This document shows positions 16,907 through 25,672 of a stretch of 64,000 bases of DNA, piece by piece; the stretch's first letter is position 1, and each line of letters opens with the position of its first letter. A program made the position numbers and the translations under genes. Source of the stretch: Bacteroidota bacterium (GTDB taxonomy: Bacteria; Bacteroidota; Bacteroidia; Chitinophagales; Chitinophagaceae). The notes below the pieces were generated by a model. That model searched no databases. It was given only the letters and a program-made list of their open reading frames with translations, and had not been told where the DNA came from. The stretch lies in the NCBI GenBank assembly GCA_018267585.1, contig JAFDYE010000169.1, positions 1 through 64,000 on the forward strand, in the 5' to 3' direction.

Positions 16907-18412
16907 ATGCCGGCTTCCTATGTCCTATCCCTGGATCAGGGTACTACCAGCAGCAGGGCCATTCTTTTTGACCACAACGGTCAGATCCGACAGATAGCCC
17001 AGCGTGAGTTCAAGCAATATTATCCGCAACCCGGCTGGGTGGAGCATGACCCCGAGGAGATCTGGTCCTCCCAGTATAGCGTCCTGGCGGAGGTGCTGGC
17101 CAAGAACAATAGCACGACAAAGGATGTCGCCGCCATCGGCATCACCAATCAACGGGAGACCGTGGTCGTCTGGGACCGGCAAAGCGGCCGGCCTATCCAT
17201 CCGGCCATCGTCTGGCAGGACCGTCGTACAGCCGCCTACTGCGACAGATTGAAGGCGCAGGGACATTCCGCCCTGATACAGCAGCGGACCGGCCTCGTCA
17301 TCGACGCCTACTTCTCTGCTACCAAGTTAAAATGGATTCTCGACGAAGTACCGGGTGCGAGAGCAGCAGCGGACAAAGGCGAACTCGCTTTCGGGACCAT
17401 CGATAGCTGGCTGGTCTGGAAACTCACCGCTGGCAGGCTGCATATTACGGACAGCACCAATGCCTCGCGCACCCTCCTTTTCAATATCCACAAATGCGAG
17501 TGGGATCCCGAGCTTTTACGCCTCTTCGATATTCCGGCCTCCGTCCTTCCGGAGGTTCGCAGCTCGAGCGAGGTTTATGGCCATACGGCGAGCATCATGG
17601 CGCCCGGCTCCGTGGGCGTGCCCATCGCAGGCATAGCAGGCGATCAGCAGGCGGCCCTTTTTGGTCAGCTCTGTACACAGCCCGGCATGGTAAAAAACAC
17701 CTATGGCACCGGTTGCTTCATGCTGATGTTTACCGGCGATAACGCCGTCCATTCTCAAAATAATCTGCTCACTACCGTTGCCTGGACGCGCAATGGCCGG
17801 ACAACCTATGCGCTCGAAGGCAGCATCTTTATCGCCGGAGCCGTCGTTCAGTGGCTGCGCGACGGGCTGCACTTCATACGCAGGTCGGAGGAGGTCGAGG
17901 CGCTGGCGGCAAAGGTCGACAGCTCGGACGGGGTGTATATGGTTCCAGCCTTTGCAGGCCTCGGCGCTCCGCACTGGAATCAACATGCGCGGGGAAGCCT
18001 TTTTGGGATGACGCGCGGTACGACACAGTCCCATATCGCTCGGGCAGCGCTGGAGAGCATCGCCTATCAGACCTATGACGTAGTCAAGGCGATGGAGGCT
18101 GACAGCGGCATCGTGCTGAAAGAGCTGCGGGTCGATGGCGGCGCTACGGCAAACGACGGCCTGATGCAATTCCAGTCCGACATATTGAGCGTGCCGGTGG
18201 TGCGCCCCACGGTGACGGAGACGACAGCGCTCGGGGCAGCCTATCTCGCGGGCCTCGGCGTTGGCTACTGGGGTTCGGAGGAAGACATCCGCAAACAGTG
18301 GGAGGTCGACAGACGGTTTGACCCGCGGATGGCGGCAGGCCATGCAGACGAATTGCTAAAAGGATGGCAGCGCGCCGTGAAGGCGGCGATTGCCTGGGCG
18401 GATGGACGATAA
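16907..18412 (+). CDS. glpK: Glycerol kinase
   Basis: 501 residues, the usual length. FGGY kinase signatures are clear: N-terminal ATP loop [13 protein letters not shown] (about 9-21), [13 protein letters not shown] (about 81-93), the catalytic Asp in [13 protein letters not shown], and the C-terminal block [19 protein letters not shown]. It phosphorylates glycerol to sn-glycerol 3-phosphate in the cytoplasm. First gene of glpK-glpD-glpF; glpD starts 39 bases later. Confidence 0.98.
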   Translation: MPASYVLSLDQGTTSSRAILFDHNGQIRQIAQREFKQYYPQPGWVEHDPEEIWSSQYSVLAEVLAKNNSTTKDVAAIGITNQRETVVVWDRQSGRPIHPAIVWQDRRTAAYCDRLKAQGHSALIQQRTGLVIDAYFSATKLKWILDEVPGARAAADKGELAFGTIDSWLVWKLTAGRLHITDSTNASRTLLFNIHKCEWDPELLRLFDIPASVLPEVRSSSEVYGHTASIMAPGSVGVPIAGIAGDQQAALFGQLCTQPGMVKNTYGTGCFMLMFTGDNAVHSQNNLLTTVAWTRNGRTTYALEGSIFIAGAVVQWLRDGLHFIRRSEEVEALAAKVDSSDGVYMVPAFAGLGAPHWNQHARGSLFGMTRGTTQSHIARAALESIAYQTYDVVKAMEADSGIVLKELRVDGGATANDGLMQFQSDILSVPVVRPTVTETTALGAAYLAGLGVGYWGSEEDIRKQWEVDRRFDPRMAAGHADELLKGWQRAVKAAIAWADGR

Positions 18413-18451
18413 CGCCGCGGAGCCGCGAGGCGACCGGTTAAGCACAATTTT

Positions 18452-20020
18452 ATGAATCGACAAAATATGGTCCGGGCTATTGAACCAACGGGCCGGGAAT
18501 TATGGGACATCTGCGTCATCGGGGGCGGTGCCACCGGGCTTGGCGTGGCAGTAGATGCCGCTTCGAGAGGCTTTAGCACGCTACTGCTGGAGCAGCACGA
18601 CTTTGCAAAGGGGACCTCGTCCCGCGCTACCAAGCTGGTGCACGGCGGGGTCCGGTATCTGCAGCAGGGTAATATCAAGCTGGTCACGGAAGCGCTGCAC
18701 GAGCGGGGAATTCTGTGGCGCAACGCTCCGCACCTGGTGAAGAACATGTCGTTCATCGTGCCCAACTACAAATGGTGGGAAGGCCCATTCTATGGCATCG
18801 GCCTGAAAGTCTATGACTGGATGGCCGGCAATCTGGGTCTGGGCAAGTCGCGGCTGCTGTCGAGGGAAGAGACGCTGGAGCTCGCCCCCACTCTGGACGA
18901 CGAGGGACTGCGCGGCGGCGTGCTTTACCACGACGGCCAATTCGACGACGCCAGACTGGCGATCCATCTTGCCATGACCGCGGCCGAACAGGGAGCGACC
19001 GTTCTCAATTATTGCAAGGTCGAAGAGCTGCTGAAGACAAATGGAAAGGTTTCCGGCGTAGTAGCGACAGACCTCATGAGCGGGCAACGGTATACTATAA
19101 ACGCCAAAGTGGTCATCAACGCAACCGGAGTATTTACGGACAGCATCCTTCGGATGGACGAGCCGGACAGCGAGCCGATCATCGCACCCAGCCAGGGTGT
19201 GCATATCATGCTCGACAAGGACTTCCTGCCGGGCGAGGCCTCCATCCTCGTGCCGCACACCGACGACGGCCGTGTGCTGTTTGCGGTGCCCTGGCACGAC
19301 AGGATCATCATCGGGACGACCGATACGCCGGTCGATCGCGTCGACATCGAGCCGCGGGCCCTGCCGGAGGAGGTCGACTTTATCCTCAGGCAGATCGGGA
19401 AGTATCTCAAGAAAGTGCCCACGGCGGCCGATATCCGCAGCGTCTATGCGGGGCTGAGACCGCTGGTGAAGAGCAGCAGCAAAAAGACGGCCGAACTGGC
19501 GAGGGACCACCTGATACTGGTGGCGGACTCGGGGCTCGTGACCGTGACGGGCGGGAAGTGGACTACCTACCGGCGCATGGCGGAGGACACGGTGAATACG
19601 GCCATCGAGAAGGCCGGTCTGCCCATGAAAGAATGTATCACGGCGAGGCTGCCGATACACGGGGCGCCGTCCGGCTACGTGGAAGAAGGCCCTCTTCATT
19701 ATCATGGTACGGACGCGGATGCGATACGCGCTATCGTAAAGGCACATCCGCTGCTGGGTGAGCGGCTGCACCACCGGCTGCCCTATATCAGGGCAGAGAT
19801 CGTATGGGCGGCCCGGGAAGAAATGTGTATGACGCTCGAGGACGCGCTTAGCCGCCGTACCCGGTCGCTGCTGCTGGACGCACAGGCAGCCATCGATGCC
19901 GCGCCAATGGTCGCGGCGTTGCTGGCGGACGAGCTGGGGAAGGACAGCGCCTGGCAGGACGGGCAGATCGAGGAATTCAAAACCCTTGCAGAGGGTTATC
20001 TGGTGAAACCATTTAACTAA
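18452..20020 (+). CDS. glpD: FAD-dependent glycerol-3-phosphate dehydrogenase
   Basis: 522 residues. The FAD-binding Rossmann motif CVIGGGATGLGVAVDAASRG lies near residues 22-41, followed by LLEQHDFAKGTSSRATKLVHGG typical of GlpD (here shown in two parts: LLEQHDFAKGTSS, RATKLVHGG). A DAO C-terminal region follows with VTVTGGKWTTYRRMAED. It oxidises glycerol 3-phosphate to dihydroxyacetone phosphate and feeds electrons to quinone at the membrane. The glpF gene follows 11 bases later. Confidence 0.97.
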   Translation: MNRQNMVRAIEPTGRELWDICVIGGGATGLGVAVDAASRGFSTLLLEQHDFAKGTSSRATKLVHGGVRYLQQGNIKLVTEALHERGILWRNAPHLVKNMSFIVPNYKWWEGPFYGIGLKVYDWMAGNLGLGKSRLLSREETLELAPTLDDEGLRGGVLYHDGQFDDARLAIHLAMTAAEQGATVLNYCKVEELLKTNGKVSGVVATDLMSGQRYTINAKVVINATGVFTDSILRMDEPDSEPIIAPSQGVHIMLDKDFLPGEASILVPHTDDGRVLFAVPWHDRIIIGTTDTPVDRVDIEPRALPEEVDFILRQIGKYLKKVPTAADIRSVYAGLRPLVKSSSKKTAELARDHLILVADSGLVTVTGGKWTTYRRMAEDTVNTAIEKAGLPMKECITARLPIHGAPSGYVEEGPLHYHGTDADAIRAIVKAHPLLGERLHHRLPYIRAEIVWAAREEMCMTLEDALSRRTRSLLLDAQAAIDAAPMVAALLADELGKDSAWQDGQIEEFKTLAEGYLVKPFN

Positions 20021-20031
20021 ACTTGTATACC

Positions 20032-20742
20032 ATGACGCCATTCTGGGGCGAATTTATCGGGACCGGACTGCTTCTTTTTATCGGACAGACCGTGGTCAGC
20101 AACGTAGTCCTTGAAAAAAGCAAGGGACATAACAGCGGGTGGATCGTGATCAGCTTTGGCTGGGCGATGGCCGTATTTATAGGCGTGTATTGTTCGGCTG
20201 CTTCGAGCAAGGGGCATCTGAATCCCGCCGTGACGATCGCCTTCGCCGTGCTGGGCAAATTTCCCTGGGCGTCTGTGCCCCTGTATATCGCGGCGCAGAT
20301 GCTGGGCGCGATGGCGGGTTCGCTGGCGGCCTGGTTGTGTTTCCGCCTTCATTTCGGAGCGACGGCAGATGCGAATGCAAAGCTGGCCGTCTTTTGCACG
20401 GCACCGGCTATACGAAGTTACCGGGACAACCTGATAACGGAGACTATCGCGACCTTTGTGCTTATCATCGGGATCCTCTTCATCGCATCGCCATCCAGCT
20501 CGCTGGGGGCGCTGGACGCTCTTCCGGTCAGCCTGCTGGTCCTGGGCATCGGCCTCGGACCAGGCGGACCCACGGGCTATGCCATCAATCCCGCCCGCGA
20601 CCTCGGACCCCGGATCATGCATGCGCTGCTGCCAGTGCCCGGCAAAAGGGATGCCGACTGGGGATATGCCTGGATCCCGGTCCTGGGACCAGTGCTGGGT
20701 TGCCTTCTTGCCGTATTGGTCTTCCGGTTATTACAGGGCTGA
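20032..20742 (+). CDS. glpF: Glycerol facilitator (MIP family channel)
   Basis: 236 residues from ATG 20032; an upstream in-frame TTG at 20023 is unlikely. Six membrane spans and the two half-helices with NPA motifs are present: HLNPAVT (near residue 65) and AINPARDLGPR (near residue 186). The Asp after the second NPA is the usual mark of glycerol-conducting channels over water-only aquaporins. It admits glycerol for the kinase encoded two genes upstream. Confidence 0.96.
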   Translation: MTPFWGEFIGTGLLLFIGQTVVSNVVLEKSKGHNSGWIVISFGWAMAVFIGVYCSAASSKGHLNPAVTIAFAVLGKFPWASVPLYIAAQMLGAMAGSLAAWLCFRLHFGATADANAKLAVFCTAPAIRSYRDNLITETIATFVLIIGILFIASPSSSLGALDALPVSLLVLGIGLGPGGPTGYAINPARDLGPRIMHALLPVPGKRDADWGYAWIPVLGPVLGCLLAVLVFRLLQG

Positions 20743-20783
20743 GCTTCGATACAGAGACGGATGCCGCAGGGACATCAAAAAAA

Positions 20784-20805
20784 ATCCCTGCTGAACAGCA
20801 GGGAT
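20784..20805 (-). terminator. Rho-independent terminator, minus strand
   Basis: ATCCCTGC/GCAGGGAT hairpin; on the minus strand it is followed by eight T residues. It would end transcription coming from the 90-residue gene at 20928-21200, and lies 41 bases after the glpF stop on the other strand. Confidence 0.8.
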
Positions 20806-20819
20806 AACTAATCAAATTC

Positions 20820-20909
20820 CTAGCCAAAATTATTCTTCTCATTCAGTAGGATATACGGAAAAACAACGGGCTTGGTTTTCTCAGGATAAAATTTTTTTTC
20901 GAGGTTCAT
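20820..20909 (-). CDS. Possible 29-residue small protein
   Basis: An ATG at 20909, with GGAAGAA just upstream, opens a 30-codon frame that starts MNLEKKFYPEKTKPVV and stops 15 bases before the terminator at 20784-20805. It follows the 90-residue gene by 18 bases. Position between a gene and its terminator makes it a candidate cotranscribed small protein. There is no homology evidence, and chance cannot be excluded. Confidence 0.3.
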   Translation of the reverse strand: MNLEKKFYPEKTKPVVFPYILLNEKNNFG

Positions 20910-20927
20910 TTCTTCCAGGACTAAGCG

Positions 20928-21200
20928 CTATTTCTGACGTACGAGCAAAGTACCTGCTTCAAGCAACCTTTCCAGGTCCCTGTATCGCTGTATCAGATTG
21001 CCTCTTTCCTCCGGTTCGCTGAATTCTGTGTTGTCCGTGGTCAGGCAGGTTTCCACCATTGCCCATAGGGTATGCCTGCATTCATGCAGGCGATAGTCGT
21101 TGAAGAACTGTTCGATCACTCCCAGGGGATTCTGCTTCTCTTCTTCTTTGAGAAACAAAATACTGTCGAACAGTTCTTTTTGATCCAAAAACTGTGACAT
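20928..21200 (-). CDS. Small hypothetical protein
   Basis: 90 residues, acidic and mostly helical in appearance (DQKELFDSILFLKEEEKQ; LIQRYRDLERLLEAGTLL). It includes one HECRH stretch and two Cys, without a recognisable motif. No signal peptide or membrane segment, so probably cytoplasmic. It stands alone between the glycerol operon (convergent) and an aminotransferase gene. Function unknown. Confidence 0.7.
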   Translation of the reverse strand: MSQFLDQKELFDSILFLKEEEKQNPLGVIEQFFNDYRLHECRHTLWAMVETCLTTDNTEFSEPEERGNLIQRYRDLERLLEAGTLLVRQK

Positions 21201-21321
21201 AGAATACTATTTTAAGATTATGCTACGGATACTTCACTTATCCGCGGGAGTAATATGAGGAAGGAACGTAGGTGTAATAACTTGCGCTGTTATCCGATCA
21301 AAGTTGTGTAAAGCTAAGAAA

Positions 21322-22506
21322 TTAAATAGAGATCGCTGCCAAAATAATTGCACACGCCTTTCTGATCTCTTCTTCCGTGATCGTCAGTGGCGGAGCTATG
21401 CGCATGCACTGAGGGGCGAACAGGAACCAGTCCGTCAGCAATCCATTTGCTATACATGCATCGATCGTCCTTTTGTTCTGCTCAAAGCTTTCAAATTCGA
21501 CAGCGATCAGCAGGCCGGCGCTCCGTACTCCAAGGATAGCGGGGTGGACCAGCAGCTGCCGGAAAAGCCTTTCCTTTTCGGAGACGGCGGCGATCCAGTG
21601 CTCCTCCAGCAGCACCTTCATCGATGCGATACCGGCCGCGCAGGACAGCGGGTGACCGCCAAAGGTGGTGATATGTCCAAGCACAGGCCGGTCGGTCAGC
21701 GTCGCCATCGTATTGCGGTCGGCGATAAAGGCGCCCAGCGGCAGTCCGCCTCCAAGGGCCTTGCCCAGCAGCAGGATGTCCGGAATGACGTCGTACCCGG
21801 TAAATCCCCAGAGGCTGCCCGTCCGTCCAAATCCTACCTGTATCTCGTCCAGGACCAGCAGGGCACCGGTACGATCGCAGCGTTCGCGAAGGGCCTGCAG
21901 CCATTCGCGATCAGGGGCATAGACCCCCCGTTCTGCCTGGACGGTCTCCGCGATAACACAGGCCGTCTGGTCCGTGATGACGTCCAGCGCAGCCACCGTA
22001 TTGTATCCGACGTGACGGATACCGGGCAGCAGCGGCCTGAAAGCATTTCGCCAGTGTTCGTCGCCCATGACGCTGAGCGCGCCCTGTGTGCTCCCGTGAT
22101 AAGACTGGTTAAAGGCTACGATCTCGGTACGTCCGGTCACTCTTTTCGCAAGCTTCATAGCGCCTTCTGTCGCTTCGGCGCCGCTATTGGTAAAATATAC
22201 CGCGTTGAGGGTCGAAGGAAGGTGGGTGGCAAGCAACGTAGCATACTCCACCTGGGGCGACTGTATCAGCTCACCATAGACGAGAAGATGCAGGTAGCGG
22301 TCAGCCTGGTCCTTCACCGCCTGTACAACACGGGGATGGCGGTGTCCGGTGTTACAGACGCTGATGCCTCCGATGAGGTCCAGGTATGTCCTGCCTGCAG
22401 GATCATGCAGATAAAGACCCTCCGCCTTCACTATTTCGATAGCGAGCGGGGCGGGTGACGTCTGGGCGACGTGTTGCAGAAATAAGCGATGATTTTGAGT
22501 ATGCAT
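21322..22506 (-). CDS. Class III PLP-dependent aminotransferase
   Basis: 394 residues. Class III features: FTNSGAEATEGAMKLAKRVT (about 105-124), the Asp of VLDEIQVGFGRTG that contacts the PLP ring, and the Schiff-base Lys in DILLLGKALGGGLPLGAF. It is of the ornithine/acetylornithine aminotransferase type, but the arginine operon at 42-50 kb has its own argD, so this copy probably acts on another omega-amino substrate (for example ornithine, lysine or GABA). Divergent from the carbonic anhydrase gene by 59 bases. Confidence 0.92.
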   Translation of the reverse strand: MHTQNHRLFLQHVAQTSPAPLAIEIVKAEGLYLHDPAGRTYLDLIGGISVCNTGHRHPRVVQAVKDQADRYLHLLVYGELIQSPQVEYATLLATHLPSTLNAVYFTNSGAEATEGAMKLAKRVTGRTEIVAFNQSYHGSTQGALSVMGDEHWRNAFRPLLPGIRHVGYNTVAALDVITDQTACVIAETVQAERGVYAPDREWLQALRERCDRTGALLVLDEIQVGFGRTGSLWGFTGYDVIPDILLLGKALGGGLPLGAFIADRNTMATLTDRPVLGHITTFGGHPLSCAAGIASMKVLLEEHWIAAVSEKERLFRQLLVHPAILGVRSAGLLIAVEFESFEQNKRTIDACIANGLLTDWFLFAPQCMRIAPPLTITEEEIRKACAIILAAISI

Positions 22507-22565
22507 TGAGATGTAAAATACGTAAATTAGATTGTCAATAATTTCCTGGACTTAAAACTCTTAAT

Positions 22566-23114
22566 ATGGCAACTATACTACCGGTAGAAGGAAAGTTCCC
22601 TCAGTTCGGACAAAATTGTTTTATCGCTCCCAACGCCACGATCGTAGGCAATGTAAAGATGGGTGACAAATGCAGCGTTTGGTTCAATGCAGTGGTAAGG
22701 GGTGACGTCAACAGTATAACGATCGGCGACAAGGTAAATATACAGGACGGGGTGATCATTCACGGCACCTACCAGAAGACGAGCGTCACCATCGGCAATG
22801 AAGTATCCATCGGTCATAACGCCATTATACATGGCTGCACGCTCAGCGACAAGGTGCTTGTCGGGATGGGCGCCATCATAATGGACAATGCGGAGATAGG
22901 CAAGAACTCGATAATCGCAGCCGGTGCGGTCGTTACGGAAGGCACCAAGGTCGAATCGGGAACCATCTATGGCGGGATACCGGCCAGAAAGATCAAGGAC
23001 ATTCCTGCTGACCTGATCTCAGGGCAGATAGAGCGCATCGCCAACCACTACTGCATCTATGCGGGCTGGTTCAAAGACGTGAATGCCGCCAACGAGATGC
23101 AGGAAGTACGCTAG
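22566..23114 (+). CDS. Gamma-carbonic-anhydrase-like hexapeptide protein
   Basis: 182 residues of left-handed beta-helix repeats (for example PNATIVGNVKMGDKCSVWFN; VNIQDGVIIHG; VSIGHNAIIHGC). The three zinc-ligand positions are filled by the His in VIIHGT, IGHNA and AIIHGC. This is the YrdA/PaaY/gamma-CA family, trimeric in known members, which may hydrate CO2 or bind metal without known activity. Activity here is not shown. Confidence 0.9.
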   Translation: MATILPVEGKFPQFGQNCFIAPNATIVGNVKMGDKCSVWFNAVVRGDVNSITIGDKVNIQDGVIIHGTYQKTSVTIGNEVSIGHNAIIHGCTLSDKVLVGMGAIIMDNAEIGKNSIIAAGAVVTEGTKVESGTIYGGIPARKIKDIPADLISGQIERIANHYCIYAGWFKDVNAANEMQEVR

Positions 23115-23121
23115 ACGTATG

Positions 23122-23228
23122 CCGCCCGGCGTGACGCGCGCCAGGCAATGCGCCTGCCGGTTGCCGGGCGGACATCGGAAGACCGCAGTTCAGGCCGCCG
23201 GCGGTTCTATCGCATGCGGCCTCTGCGG
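23122..23228. repeat. Two adjacent GC-rich stem-loops
   Basis: Stem 1 pairs CCGCCCGGC (23122-23130) with GCCGGGCGG (23163-23171) and contains an inner CAGGC/GCCTG stem. Stem 2 pairs CCGCAG...AGGCCGC (23183-23198) with GCGGCCT-CTGCGG (23216-23228). They follow the carbonic anhydrase gene and may end its transcript or be extragenic palindromes. The remaining gap to 23374 shows no gene. Confidence 0.55.
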
Positions 23229-23374
23229 AAGATAGGGACCACAACGGCCGGTCTACACCTACCCAGTTACCCTAAAAGACTGGCTAAAAGGGGCTTTTCA
23301 AGGTTAAAATAGGGGGCGTCACTTGCAAATTCAGGATAATATTTGTAGGTTTAAATTCGTTATACAGATATCCC

Positions 23375-23563
23375 ATGAAAGCTCGTAAACCCATACCTCT
23401 CCTTTTTTTCCTGACCATTTTATTGATCGGAGGCTCATCATGCGGTTGGATGCACAGCATGTTCGGACCGAAGTATGGATGCCCGAGCGACGGGAAAAAT
23501 GTAGGAGCAGAACGAATCCTTAGCGGGGAAAAAGTTCCCAGAGGACCAAAGTTCAAGGCATAA
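23375..23563 (+). CDS. Short SPII lipoprotein
   Basis: 62 residues. The signal peptide (residues 5-22) ends in the lipobox GGSSC, so Cys23 is the lipid anchor and the mature protein has only about 40 residues. The mature part reads GWMHSMFGPKYGCPSDGKNV (two conserved-looking Gly/Cys positions), then a basic tail. Function unknown; small lipoproteins of this type are frequent in Bacteroidota. Confidence 0.75.
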   Translation: MKARKPIPLLFFLTILLIGGSSCGWMHSMFGPKYGCPSDGKNVGAERILSGEKVPRGPKFKA

Positions 23564-23585
23564 GGAAAAGAGACCAGCGGCCCCG

Positions 23586-23853
23586 GAGTTAAGGCAGGAC
23601 CAGAGCTGAAGCAGGATCGGTTGAGACAGGGCCGGAGTTGAAACAGGACCAGAGCTCAGGCAGAACTAAAGTTGAAACAGAACCAGAGCAGAGGCAGGGC
23701 CAAAGTTGAGAAAGAGCCAGAACTGAGGCAGGACCAGAGCTGAAACAGGACCAGAGCTCAGGCAGGGCCAAAGTTCAAACAGAACCAGAGCAGAGGCAGG
23801 ACCAAAGTTGAGACAGAGCCAGAGCCGAGGCAGGACCAGCTTTGAGGCAGGAG
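23586..23853. repeat. 17-bp minisatellite, about 16 copies
   Basis: Tandem 17-bp units close to GAGCTGAAGCAGGACCA run from 23586 to 23838, with a partial copy to 23853; one unit (23620-23634) is 15 bp. Six units (23635-23736) are repeated as a 102-bp block (23737-23838) with matching unit variants in the same order. The period is not a multiple of three, and the minus-strand 60-residue frame across it is not credible as a gene. It lies between a lipoprotein gene and a hypothetical gene. Confidence 0.9.
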
Positions 23854-23935
23854 TTGAGTCGAAAAAAAACCGCGGACGGGCGGTTCGATAACATAACGTA
23901 CAATCCTAAACATAAACTATAAAAATCCCTACTCT

Positions 23936-24271
23936 ATGAGCCCTTTAACTCTACGTACCGATTTCGGCTGTACAGAAGCCGTCATCGACGACGACTGCGG
24001 ACTGAAACGCTTCTACGAAGTTGCCAACATCCTCTCTGACGACCTCGACATCAAGTTCACCCAAAAGACCGATGATTTCGATTCCCTGATGTGGGACTTT
24101 CTTTACAAGGGGCATATTCTGACCCTTCACTATAATATTTATACCGGTATATCCATCTATCCCCGCAAATTCCGGGAAGCTCCCCGGAAAGACAACGACG
24201 CGGTGGTAGAAGTTGCAAAGTTCCTGGAAAGCAAATTGCTGATCAATACGGCTCGCCGTTATATGTCCTAG
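23936..24271 (+). CDS. Hypothetical protein
   Basis: 111 residues with no signal peptide or membrane span. It looks like a small alpha/beta domain (VIDDDCGLKRFYEVANILSD; GHILTLHYNIYTGISIYP). I do not recognise the family. It follows the minisatellite, and a T-rich stretch after GGCCGGCC near 24337-24355 may end its transcript. Codon use and amino-acid content look like a real gene. Confidence 0.65.
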   Translation: MSPLTLRTDFGCTEAVIDDDCGLKRFYEVANILSDDLDIKFTQKTDDFDSLMWDFLYKGHILTLHYNIYTGISIYPRKFREAPRKDNDAVVEVAKFLESKLLINTARRYMS

Positions 24272-24513
24272 CGCCCCGGGCTTCATGGCGGATTGTCTGA
24301 CGAATGTTTGCCGATCTTTGAGGTCGACCCTGGCGGGCCGGCCTTTTTTCTTTGGATTCCCCCTATCCGTGCAGGCCCTCTCACTCCGTGACGCCCTCAT
24401 CTCCGGGACGCTCTGACTCCGGGCTGCACCCCATTTCCGCAAGAGTCCCGGGCGACGCCGGTCGACCGCCCCTTAACAGGCAGGTCTTGTTTTTTTGTCT
24501 ATATTTATCCCGT

Positions 24514-25638
24514 ATGTATCTAAAACAGCCATTCTACACCAAGCTGGCGATGGTGCTTGTGAGTCTGATCGCCTTATTTTATATCGCTATGTGGGGAAAG
24601 TCTTTCCTCGCTCCGTTGATCTTCGCCCTCCTGTTCGCCGTCCTCCTGCTCCCCGTGGCGAATTTTATCGAGCGCCGCTGCCGGATTCCCCGTAGCATGG
24701 CCTCCCTGCTGTCCGTGTTCCTGCTGGTCCTTTCCCTGGTGGGGCTTCTCTACCTGGTCGGTATGCAGATCAGCAGCCTGGCAGAGGACTGGCCGCAGTT
24801 CAAGCAGCAGGTACTCACCTCTGTCACCGATCTTCAGCTGTGGATCTCGCAAAAGTTCCACGTCCGGATCAAGCAGCAGAACAACTATGTCAACAACGCC
24901 ATTTCCAGGTTGCTGGAGACCGGCTCGTCGGTCGTCGGGTCTACGCTGGTCTCGCTGTCGTCCCTGCTGCTCTTCCTCGTGTTTATCATGATCGATACCT
25001 TTTTCTTCCTATACTACAGAAGGCTGATCGTACGGTTCCTGGTAGCGGCGTTCAAGGAGGAGAATGCGGTTATTGTCTATGATATCATTGCTCAGATACA
25101 GACGAAGATCAGACAGTATATCCTCGGACTGCTGCTGGAAATGGTGATCGTAGCGGCGGCCACCTGTCTCGCGCTCTGGATACTGGGTATTAAATACGCC
25201 ATCCTGCTGGGGCTGCTGACCGGCCTCTTCAATATTATCCCCTATATCGGCATCTTTACCGCGCTGTGTCTGAGCACGCTGGTCACCTTTGCCACTGCCG
25301 GTACCGCCAAACTGCTGCTGGTGATAGGCACCGTCCTCGGGATCCATCTCGTCGATTCGAATGTGCTTTTGCCGGTGATCGTCGGATCCAAGGTCAGGAT
25401 CAACGCGCTGATCACAGTCTTTGGCGTGATCGTCGGCGAGGCCGTATGGGGGATACCGGGAACCTTCCTGGCCATACCGGTGATCGCCATCGCCAAGATC
25501 ATCTTTGACCGGATAGACAGTCTCAAACCCTGGGGGATGCTGTTTGGGGACGAGCGGGACGAGAAGCATCCCGAGCCGCTAAAGGAAGAGATCAAAGAAG
25601 AGGGCCACGATGTAACCGCCGCGCCGGAAAGGAAATGA
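24514..25638 (+). CDS. AI-2E family (DUF20/TqsA-like) permease
   Basis: 374 residues from ATG 24514; the longer frame to 24352 crosses a likely terminator and promoter region and is rejected. About seven to eight membrane spans, with the family core LLGLLTGLFNIIPYIGIFTA (two segments: LLGLLTGLFNIIPYIG, then IFTA) and EAVWGIPGTFLAIPVIAI. Members range from AI-2 exporters to sodium/proton antiporters, so substrate is unknown. The C-terminus is charged (about 40 residues). Convergent with rsgA, 34 bases apart. Confidence 0.9.
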   Translation: MYLKQPFYTKLAMVLVSLIALFYIAMWGKSFLAPLIFALLFAVLLLPVANFIERRCRIPRSMASLLSVFLLVLSLVGLLYLVGMQISSLAEDWPQFKQQVLTSVTDLQLWISQKFHVRIKQQNNYVNNAISRLLETGSSVVGSTLVSLSSLLLFLVFIMIDTFFFLYYRRLIVRFLVAAFKEENAVIVYDIIAQIQTKIRQYILGLLLEMVIVAAATCLALWILGIKYAILLGLLTGLFNIIPYIGIFTALCLSTLVTFATAGTAKLLLVIGTVLGIHLVDSNVLLPVIVGSKVRINALITVFGVIVGEAVWGIPGTFLAIPVIAIAKIIFDRIDSLKPWGMLFGDERDEKHPEPLKEEIKEEGHDVTAAPERK

Positions 25639-25672
25639 CCGATGTTTCGCACCGTTGACCCGGCGGGCTTCA

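Noticed and set aside
23589..23771. 60-residue minus-strand frame rich in Leu, Trp and Ser
   Set aside because: It lies wholly in the 17-bp array, whose period is not a multiple of three; the frame is a by-product of the repeat.
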